NCBI GenBank assembly: GCA_019414665.1
Contig: DXLO01000021.1
Location: 1 to 45,909 of the forward strand
Source: Bacteroides sp.
GTDB lineage: Bacteria; Bacteroidota; Bacteroidia; Bacteroidales; Bacteroidaceae
Direction of reading: 5' to 3'
DNA: 45,909 bases
Below are positions 39,896-45,909 of the stretch, in pieces (positions within the stretch are counted from its first letter, which is position 1; every line of letters begins with the position of its first letter). Position numbers and translations under genes: made by a program. The notes below the pieces were generated by a model that saw only the letters and a list, made by a program, of their open reading frames with translations, made no database searches and had not been told where the DNA came from.

Positions 39896-42328
39896 CTAAA
39901 TGTTTGCGATACTCATTATATCGGCAAAGACTCCGGCTGCGGTAACACCTGCTCCGGCTCCATAACCCTGAATGAGCATCGGGTACTCGTTATATCGTTC
40001 AGTTGTAAGCAAAATAATATTATTACTACCTTCCAGTGTATAAAACGGATGATTCCGGCCTACTTCCTGCAAAGCCACGACTCCATGTCCATTTTCCAGA
40101 CTAGCTACAAAACGCCAGTGTTTTCCTTCTTTTTCCAATACTTTACGACGTGCTTCAAATTCATCGTCAAGAGCTGGAATCTTTTTCCAGAAGTCATCCA
40201 GTGAACCTTCGAACAATTCGTTAGGAATAAACAAGTGCTTCTCTACATCTTCCTGATTCAACCGATATCCTGCTTCGCGTGCCAGAATAACAAGTTTGCG
40301 AATAACATCCTTCCCGCTCAGGTCGATACGCGGATCAGGTTCTGAATATCCTTCTTCTTTTGCTTTATGAATAGTTTCACTAAGAGGTACATCGGCACTG
40401 ATAGTATTGAATATGTAGTTCAGTGTACCGCTAAGTACAGCTTCAATCTTTACAATTTTATCTCCACTGTTTATCAAATCGTTTATCGTATTTATCACAG
40501 GAAGACCTGCTCCCACATTTGTTTCAAACAAGAATTTCACTCCACGCTGGCGAGCAATCTGCTTCAGTTCCGCATAATTCTCGTATTCCGACGATGCGGC
40601 AATCTTATTGGCTGCTACAACCGAAATATTGTGACTTAAAAATTCCTTATAAAGTCCGGCTATTTCTGGGCTTGCAGTACAGTCCACAAATACAGAATTG
40701 AAAATATTCATGCCAACAATCTCATCCTGAAGTACCTGAGGAGATGAAGGTATTCCTTTTTCATCCAATTCCTGACGATAGTTAGACAGGTCGATTCCTC
40801 TGCGGGTAAATAAAGCTTTATGTCCATTGGCTATACCTACCACATTCAGCATCAGCCCACGTTCACGTTTCAGTCGTTCCTGCTGACTGCTGATCTGTTC
40901 GATAAGACTATGCCCTACCGTTCCGATACCACAAATGAAAAGGTTCAGTACCTGGTATTCGGACAAGAAGAAAGAATCGTGAATAACATTCAATGTCTTA
41001 CGCAACGAAGCTCCGTCTACTACAAACGAAATATTTGTTTCGGAAGCTCCCTGTGCACAAGCTATCACGTTGATACCGTTACGTCCCAGTGTACCAAACA
41101 ACTTTCCGGCAATACCCGGTGTATGCTTCATGTTCTCTCCGACAATCGCCACAGTAGCCAGTCCGCTTTCTGCTTTCATCGGGCTGATTTCGCCCATTTC
41201 TATTTCCTTGGCAAACTCTTCATTCAATACTTCGCAAGCCAGATCAGCATCCACGGTCCGTACACCTATAGACGTTGAATTCTCCGAAGAAGCCTGTGAA
41301 ACGAGGAACACACTGATACCATTTTCAGCCAATGTCTTGAATATTCGGTAGTTCACTCCAATCACACCGACCATTCCCAGTCCGGTCATGGTTATCAGAC
41401 ACGTGTCATTAATAGAAGAAATACCCTTAATGGCTTTCGATGAGTGATCAGCCTCCTGTTTTACGATAGTTCCCGGAGCATCAGGATTGAATGTATTCTT
41501 TATTAAAATAGGTATATTCTTATGACAAACCGGATAAATAGTAGGAGGATAAACTACCTTCGCACCAAAGTTACACAACTCCATTGCCTCTACGTAACTC
41601 AATTCCGTAATAGGATATGCAGTACTGATAACTCTCGGATCGGCTGTCATGAAACCATCTACATCTGTCCAAATCTCCAGCACATCGGCATCCAGTGCAG
41701 CTGCCAAAATAGAAGCTGTATAATCGGAACCGCCTCGTCCAAGATTGGTCACTTCTCCTGTAGTCTTATCAGTAGAAATAAATCCAGGAACAAGTGATAT
41801 GGAAGGAATTTCATGGAACGTTTCACGAACCAGACGATTGGTAAGTTCCGAATCAAGTATATGTTTGTTGTGTTTCTTTTCTGTTTTAATAAACAGACGG
41901 GAATCAAACCACTGGGCTCCTTCTATCAGTGTTGCTACGATAATAGAAGAAAGACGTTCGCCATAGCTTACAATTGTAGCCGAAGTCTTTGGCGACAAAT
42001 CACGTATAAGATATATTCCCTGAAAAATATCTTTCAGTTCACTCAGCAGTTCATTCACACAGTCAAGCAGCAATTCACGTTTCTGTCCTGCCGGAATGAC
42101 GGTATAAACCATTTCTATATGACGGTTTACAATCTCCTTCATCTCCTTTTCATAACCGGAATCACCGTTGGCAGCCATAGTCGAAGTCTTAATCAACTTA
42201 TCAGTTATACCACCCAATGCTGAAACGACTACTATCACTTTATCATCAACCGCTTCAACAATTTTCTTTACATTCAACATGCTGCTGACAGAACCCACTG
42301 ATGTTCCACCGAATTTTAATACCTTCAT
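39896..42328 (-). CDS. thrA: Bifunctional aspartokinase/homoserine dehydrogenase
   Basis: The protein has 810 residues. The N-terminal aspartokinase domain has KFGGTSVGSVSSM and TTGEVTNLGRGGSDYTA. Two ACT domains follow (ITMTGLGMVGVIGVNYRIF; VAIVGENMKHTPGIAGKLF), which in the family bind threonine as feedback inhibitor. The homoserine dehydrogenase domain starts near 460 with LFICGIGTVGHSLIEQI and includes FETNVGAGLPVINTI, LSGTLNYIFN and EPDPRIDLSGKDVIRKLVILARE. It catalyses steps one and three from aspartate. It is the first gene of the thr operon, behind a 237-nt leader between the leader-peptide ATG and its own ATG. Confidence 0.96.
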   Translation of the reverse strand: MKVLKFGGTSVGSVSSMLNVKKIVEAVDDKVIVVVSALGGITDKLIKTSTMAANGDSGYEKEMKEIVNRHIEMVYTVIPAGQKRELLLDCVNELLSELKDIFQGIYLIRDLSPKTSATIVSYGERLSSIIVATLIEGAQWFDSRLFIKTEKKHNKHILDSELTNRLVRETFHEIPSISLVPGFISTDKTTGEVTNLGRGGSDYTASILAAALDADVLEIWTDVDGFMTADPRVISTAYPITELSYVEAMELCNFGAKVVYPPTIYPVCHKNIPILIKNTFNPDAPGTIVKQEADHSSKAIKGISSINDTCLITMTGLGMVGVIGVNYRIFKTLAENGISVFLVSQASSENSTSIGVRTVDADLACEVLNEEFAKEIEMGEISPMKAESGLATVAIVGENMKHTPGIAGKLFGTLGRNGINVIACAQGASETNISFVVDGASLRKTLNVIHDSFFLSEYQVLNLFICGIGTVGHSLIEQISSQQERLKRERGLMLNVVGIANGHKALFTRRGIDLSNYRQELDEKGIPSSPQVLQDEIVGMNIFNSVFVDCTASPEIAGLYKEFLSHNISVVAANKIAASSEYENYAELKQIARQRGVKFLFETNVGAGLPVINTINDLINSGDKIVKIEAVLSGTLNYIFNTISADVPLSETIHKAKEEGYSEPDPRIDLSGKDVIRKLVILAREAGYRLNQEDVEKHLFIPNELFEGSLDDFWKKIPALDDEFEARRKVLEKEGKHWRFVASLENGHGVVALQEVGRNHPFYTLEGSNNIILLTTERYNEYPMLIQGYGAGAGVTAAGVFADIMSIANI

Positions 42329-42424
42329 GTACTTATATTTTTATAACAAGGACTGTTCTTTCATACAAGAAAGCCCACTTGTCAGATAAAACAAAATAAA
42401 TAATTGATTAAAATAAAACGAAAT

Positions 42425-42440
42425 GCCTGAGTCCACAGGC
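42425..42440 (-). promoter_or_regulatory. Attenuator hairpin in the thr leader
   Basis: On the minus strand GCCTG (42436-42440), a 6-nt loop and CAGGC (42425-42429) form a short stem followed by a T-rich run (ATTTCGTTTTATTTT), like a weak intrinsic terminator. Just upstream, GGTGT...ACACGCC can pair and would use the same GCC bases as the hairpin, so the two folds exclude each other. A third stem, ACCCC/GGGGT, covers the end of the leader peptide ORF. Confidence 0.55.
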
Positions 42441-42473
42441 GTGTAACACGTAGAAACACCTAAATACAATCTC

Positions 42474-42566
42474 TCACCCCCGAGGGGTCATCCCGGTTAC
42501 AGATATGAATGTTGCAGTGCGCCCCATTCCGACCATCATTGTGATATGAAGAGAGTATTTGTTCAT
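42474..42566 (-). CDS. Threonine operon leader peptide (30 residues)
   Basis: A short ORF in the transcribed leader of thrA: it starts MNKYSLHITMM and ends ISVTGMTPRG. Of 30 residues, 5 are Thr, 5 Met (including the start) and 2 Ile, the end products of the aspartate/homoserine branch. It starts about 20 nt after the -7 box with an A-rich leader, as is usual here, and its last codons overlap a GC-rich hairpin. The arrangement fits transcription attenuation by ribosome stalling. No separate function of the peptide is implied. Confidence 0.7.
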   Translation of the reverse strand: MNKYSLHITMMVGMGRTATFISVTGMTPRG

Positions 42567-42587
42567 GTATTATTGTTTTGTTGTTGG

Positions 42588-42617
42588 CAAATATAGTAAC
42601 ATTTTTCTTCAATCAAA
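42588..42617 (-). promoter_or_regulatory. Promoter of the thr operon
   Basis: On the minus strand, TTTG (42614-42617), an 18-nt spacer and TATATTTG (42588-42595). The spacer is 2 nt shorter than in the other promoters of the window. The transcript would begin just before the leader peptide. The region 42618-42800 holds nothing else I can name. Confidence 0.6.
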
Positions 42618-42800
42618 CATTTTTCAACTATTTTTTCGCATAAAAAGTAGAAAAATTGGGACAAAACGTTTATTTCATCACTAAACCCATCCTCTTTTCA
42701 TAGAAGGCACATTTATTTATTCACAATAAAAATCCCGCTCTTTTATCATACTAAATACAGACATTCACTCATAGCCATTAGCATAATTATCAGTAAACTA

Positions 42801-42831
42801 TTGCAGAAAAATAAAAAATCATGTATTTTTG
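42801..42831 (+). promoter_or_regulatory. Promoter of frr
   Basis: TTG (42801-42803), a 20-nt spacer and TATTTTTG (42824-42831) match the consensus. The ATG follows 50 nt later. Confidence 0.7.
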
Positions 42832-42881
42832 TTCACATTAATTTAGCATAAGTCTAACCCGATAAACTTTAGAATTTTAAT

Positions 42882-43442
42882 ATGGCAGACTCAAAGACAA
42901 TTCTCAGCGGAGCTGAAGAGAAAATGGATATGGCAATTATGTATCTGGAAGATGCACTGGCACACATCCGTGCAGGAAAAGCAGACGTACGCTTGCTGGA
43001 CGGCATCCGCGTAGATTCTTACGGAAGCATGGTCCCCATCAATAATGTAGCAGCAGTGACTACCCCTGATGCACGCAGTATCGCTATAAAACCTTGGGAC
43101 AAGAGTATGTTCCGTGTTATTGAAAAAGCAATTATCGACTCTGAATTGGGTATCATGCCCGAAAACAATGGAGAAATTATCCGTATAGGTATTCCTCCTT
43201 TGACAGAAGAGCGTCGTAAACAACTGGCAAAACAGTGTAAAGGTGAAGGCGAAACAGCTAAAGTCAGCGTTCGTAACGCACGACGTGATGCTATCGATGC
43301 TTTGAAAAAAGCCGTAAAAGACGGTATGCCTGAAGACGAACAAAAGAACTCTGAAGCAAAATTGCAGAAATCTCATGACAAGTATATCAAACAGATCGAC
43401 GATATGCTTGCTGCTAAAGACAAAGAAATCATGACTGTTTAA
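42882..43442 (+). CDS. frr: Ribosome recycling factor
   Basis: The protein has 186 residues, full length for RRF. With EF-G it splits the post-termination ribosome. The features are AHIRAGKADVRLLDGIRVDSYGS (RAGRA-like), PWDKSMFRVIEKAI, IRIGIPPLTEERRKQLAKQ and the C-terminal helix DKYIKQIDDMLAAKDKEIM. It is followed by a long terminator hairpin, then rsgA, another ribosome factor. Confidence 0.97.
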   Translation: MADSKTILSGAEEKMDMAIMYLEDALAHIRAGKADVRLLDGIRVDSYGSMVPINNVAAVTTPDARSIAIKPWDKSMFRVIEKAIIDSELGIMPENNGEIIRIGIPPLTEERRKQLAKQCKGEGETAKVSVRNARRDAIDALKKAVKDGMPEDEQKNSEAKLQKSHDKYIKQIDDMLAAKDKEIMTV

Positions 43443-43451
43443 TTAATTTTA

Positions 43452-43520
43452 TAAAGGATGAAGAACGAAGCTTCAACGACGCTCTGAAAACAGAATGCGT
43501 CAGCTTTTCTTCATCCTTTA
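43452..43520 (+). terminator. Long terminator hairpin between frr and rsgA
   Basis: TAAAGGATGAAGAA (43452-43465) pairs perfectly with TTCTTCATCCTTTA (43507-43520), with an inner GACGC...CTG/CAG...GCGTC stem. A modest T-rich tail (TCTTTC) follows. It reaches to 20 nt before the rsgA start. Confidence 0.75.
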
Positions 43521-43539
43521 TCTTTCATCCTATAAAAAT

Positions 43540-44475
43540 TTGGAAAAAGGCTTAGTCATTAAAAACACAGGAAGTTGGTATCTCGTCAAAACAGACGACA
43601 ACCGGCAAATAGAATGTAAAATCAAAGGAAACTTCCGCCTGAAAGGAATCCGTAGTACCAATCCCATTGCCGTAGGCGACCGGGTACAAATCTCAATCAA
43701 CGCTGAAGGTACAGCTTTCATTACAGAAATAGAAGACCGGAAAAATTATATTATCCGTCGTGCATCAAATCTGTCCAAACAATCGCATATTATTGCAGCA
43801 AATCTGAACCAGTGCATGCTGATAGTTACTGTCAACTATCCGGAAACATCAACTACGTTCATCGACCGTTTTCTGGCATCAGCAGAAGCTTATCGTGTAC
43901 CTGTCTGTCTTGTATTCAACAAAATCGACCGGTATTCGGATGAGGAACTTCATTATCTGGAAGCATTGACCAATCTTTACACACATATCGGTTATCCTTG
44001 CTTCAAGATTTCTGCATTAAATCAGACAGATATCGAAGAAATAAAAAAAGAGCTGAAAGGAAAAGTCACCTTATTTTCCGGACATTCCGGAGTTGGAAAA
44101 TCGACATTAATTAACGCCATCCTTCCAGATCAAAAAATAAAAACAGGAGAAATATCGACAGTACATAATAAAGGTATGCACACTACGACTTTCTCTGAAA
44201 TGTTTCCTATAGGTGAAGAAGGTTATATCATTGACACTCCGGGAATTAAAGGGTTTGGTACTTTTGACATGGAGGACGAAGAAGTAGGACATTACTTCAA
44301 AGAAATCTTTGAGTTCTCAGCTAAATGCAAATACGGTAATTGTACCCATCGACATGAACCGGGATGCGCCGTACGTGAAGCCGTGGAAAACCATTATATC
44401 AGTGAATCACGTTATGCTTCTTACTTAAATATACTGGAGGACAAAGAAGAAGGGAAATACCGCTCAGCTTATTAA
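43540..44475 (+). CDS. rsgA: Ribosome small-subunit-dependent GTPase A
   Basis: The protein has 311 residues if translation starts at TTG (43540), giving M-EKGLVIKNTGSWY, the usual family start. An ATG at 43495 is in frame but lies in the right arm region of the frr terminator and adds a non-conserved hydrophobic leader. The N-terminal OB fold precedes a circularly permuted GTPase: VFNKID (G4), then FSGHSGVGKSTLIN (G1), then IDTPGIKGFG (G3), and a zinc finger CKYGNCTHRHEPGC. It acts late in 30S subunit maturation. The M28 peptidase gene follows after 19 nt. Confidence 0.94.
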   Translation: MEKGLVIKNTGSWYLVKTDDNRQIECKIKGNFRLKGIRSTNPIAVGDRVQISINAEGTAFITEIEDRKNYIIRRASNLSKQSHIIAANLNQCMLIVTVNYPETSTTFIDRFLASAEAYRVPVCLVFNKIDRYSDEELHYLEALTNLYTHIGYPCFKISALNQTDIEEIKKELKGKVTLFSGHSGVGKSTLINAILPDQKIKTGEISTVHNKGMHTTTFSEMFPIGEEGYIIDTPGIKGFGTFDMEDEEVGHYFKEIFEFSAKCKYGNCTHRHEPGCAVREAVENHYISESRYASYLNILEDKEEGKYRSAY

Positions 44476-44494
44476 TCTTTTAAATCTAACAGAC

Positions 44495-45517
44495 ATGAAA
44501 AAACTCACTTTTTGTATACTACTTGCAACCATGTCGTGGTTTGCAACTACAAATGCATATGCAAAGAAAAACTCAGGACCTACTCCAGAGGAAAAAGGAC
44601 TTGCTCAAATCAACCAGGCAAATGCAGAAGCTTTTGTCCGTTTCCTGGCAGCAGATGAGCTGAAAGGCCGGGAAGCCGGAACAGAAGAGGGAAGAATAGC
44701 CGGAAACTACATTGCTTCGCTATTACAGCAATGGGGTGTTTCTCCGGTATTCGACAGCTATTTCCAACCGTTTGAAGCATACCGTGTAGAACGACAGAAA
44801 AAAGGCAAGTTGCAAGTTCATCCCGATTCAATCCAACTAATCAAACAGGGAGTACATCAAAAATATCACATGCGCAATGTACTTGCAAAAATAGATGGAA
44901 AGAACAAGGACGAGATCGTCATAATAGGTGCACATTATGATCATATCGGTTACGATCCCATGCTGGATGGTGATCAGATTTATAATGGCGCCGATGACAA
45001 TGCATCGGGAGTTTCAGCCGTTCTACAGATTGTGCGTTCCTTCCTGGCTACAGGCAAGCAACCAGAACGTACTGTTATTTTTGCCTTCTGGGACGGAGAG
45101 GAAAAAGGATTGTTAGGTTCAAAATATTTTGCACAGACCTTTCCGCAAATCAAGCAAGTGAAGGGATACTTAAATTTCGACATGATAGGAAGAAATAATG
45201 ATGAGTCACGTCCCTGGCATGTAGTATACTTCTTTACCAAAGGAACACCTGCCTTCGGTGAATGGCTGAAAGAAGATATCGAGCATTACAATCTGAATCT
45301 ACAGCCCGACTATCGTGCATGGGACAATCCTGTAGGAGGTAGTGACAACGAAACCTTTGCCAAACTGGGTATTCCAATTATGTGGTATCACACAGACTGG
45401 CATCCGGATTATCATCTTCCGGGTGATGAAGCTGATAAAATAAACTGGGACAAGCTGGTAGAAATAACCAAAACATCTTTCCTTGGGCTATGGAAAATGG
45501 CAAATATATCTTTCTAA
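44495..45517 (+). CDS. Secreted M28-family metallopeptidase (aminopeptidase-like)
   Basis: The protein has 340 residues with a Sec signal peptide (MKKLTFCILLATMSWF...AYA) and no lipobox. The M28 two-zinc site is complete: IIGAHYDHIGYD (His-x-Asp), YNGADDNASGVSAVL (bridging Asp), FWDGEEKGLLGSKYF (catalytic Glu pair), LNFDMIGRN (Asp) and YHTDWHPDYHLPGDEADKI (final His). It should remove N-terminal residues from peptides in the periplasm or outside the cell. It is 19 nt after rsgA, apparently in the same transcript, and is followed by a clear terminator. Confidence 0.92.
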   Translation: MKKLTFCILLATMSWFATTNAYAKKNSGPTPEEKGLAQINQANAEAFVRFLAADELKGREAGTEEGRIAGNYIASLLQQWGVSPVFDSYFQPFEAYRVERQKKGKLQVHPDSIQLIKQGVHQKYHMRNVLAKIDGKNKDEIVIIGAHYDHIGYDPMLDGDQIYNGADDNASGVSAVLQIVRSFLATGKQPERTVIFAFWDGEEKGLLGSKYFAQTFPQIKQVKGYLNFDMIGRNNDESRPWHVVYFFTKGTPAFGEWLKEDIEHYNLNLQPDYRAWDNPVGGSDNETFAKLGIPIMWYHTDWHPDYHLPGDEADKINWDKLVEITKTSFLGLWKMANISF

Positions 45518-45560
45518 ATATCTAAAGGATTTATAAAATATATTTTATAAAAACAGCTGT

Positions 45561-45620
45561 AATTCCTTTCATTCTTTAAAGTCTTACGTTTACAGGCAAA
45601 AGAATGAAAGGAATTTTTAT
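45561..45620 (+). terminator. Intrinsic terminator of rsgA-M28
   Basis: AATTCCTTTCATTCTTT (45561-45577) pairs perfectly with AAAGAATGAAAGGAATT (45598-45614), followed by TTTATTTG. Confidence 0.88.
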
Positions 45621-45727
45621 TTGCAAATTTTTGTAAAAAAGGTATTCTCTATTTAAACAATTCCTTAAGTTTGTTATCAAAGTTAATAATCATTATTTCC
45701 AAATCTTAATTTATACCATAAAAACAC

Positions 45728-45909
45728 ATGGACAAACGAGTAAAATGGGGAATTATCATTCTGGTAGGAGCCGGATTAATCGGCTTAGGAATCCATAATT
45801 TCACTCCCAAAGAAAATGAAGAACTAAATGAAGCTAGCCCAACAATAAAAACAAATAAAAAGAAAAGTCTGAATGTAAATGCACAGATCATTAAACCACA
45901 TTTACTGAC
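45728..45909 (+). CDS. RND efflux periplasmic adaptor (HlyD/MFP family), N-terminal fragment
   Basis: This is an open frame of 60 codons running off the window end. It starts with a basic N-terminus and one membrane anchor (VKWGIIILVGAGLIGLGI), then a low-complexity linker and KKKSLNVNAQIIKPH, which resembles the start of the barrel/hairpin region of Bacteroidales membrane fusion proteins. Only the beginning is present, so the assignment rests on this N-terminal pattern. The downstream gene would be expected to encode an RND pump. Confidence 0.6.
   Translation, partial: MDKRVKWGIIILVGAGLIGLGIHNFTPKENEELNEASPTIKTNKKKSLNVNAQIIKPHLL

Overview
The window is a gene-dense chromosomal stretch of a member of the order Bacteroidales, most likely family Bacteroidaceae (Bacteroides/Phocaeicola-like; genus not fixed). 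Evidence: protein families typical of that group (DUF4834, family M64 peptidase with its N-terminal domain, signal-peptide-bearing ExbB, the thrA-apgM-thrC order), A-rich leaders without Shine-Dalgarno sequences, and repeated Bacteroidetes-type promoters (TTG, about 20 nt, TAnnTTTG). Almost everything is core housekeeping. I see no phage, CRISPR array, secretion cluster or capsule cluster. The only mobile trace with a recognisable family is an IS3-like terminal repeat at the extreme left edge.

Layout. 1-4.7 kb (minus): dnaE, trxA and a small acidic protein. 4.7-6.6 kb (plus): psd-pssA-DUF4834, phosphatidylethanolamine synthesis. 6.6-9.1 kb: an Lrp-type regulator, then a secreted M64 peptidase with a GNAT acetyltransferase. 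9.1-9.7 kb: a gene-free, repeat-bearing spacer. 9.7-15 kb (minus): an ExbB / 4-TM protein / ExbD / ExbD module behind tRNA-Ser(GGA), then tatD and a polyprenyl synthase, then tonB under its own promoter. 15-17.8 kb (plus): cmk-ispH and pfkA. 17.8-23.4 kb: an S1-domain RNA-binding protein, an EEP lipoprotein, and a kef-tcdA-lolD unit. 23.5-25.4 kb (plus): asd and ogt, followed by a five-unit 22-bp palindrome array. 25.4-30.7 kb (minus): trmB-mrp, ilvE-DUF975, xseA-xseB. 30.8-36.9 kb: a MATE exporter, a cytidylate-kinase-like protein, divergent ppk1/phosphodiesterase, and a solitary rfbB. 36.9-42.6 kb (minus): the threonine operon thrA-apgM-thrC preceded by a 30-codon leader peptide and attenuator-like hairpins. 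42.8-45.9 kb (plus): frr, rsgA, an M28 peptidase, and the start of an RND-efflux adaptor cut by the window end.

Functional links: asd, thrA, apgM and thrC together cover aspartyl phosphate to threonine, but no classical GHMP-type thrB is present, so ApgM is the candidate homoserine kinase. ExbB/ExbD/TonB energise outer-membrane transport. Many start codons were moved downstream of the longest possible ORF because promoters or terminators lie inside the longer version (dnaE, ppk1, yfcE-like, ogt, rsgA).

Most rewarding second looks: the unannotated thr leader peptide/attenuator, the 22-bp palindrome array, a diverged MITE-like repeat present twice, an Mrp ATPase without the usual CxxC, and interlocked ppk1/phosphodiesterase promoters. 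I did not find a clearly new multi-gene system.
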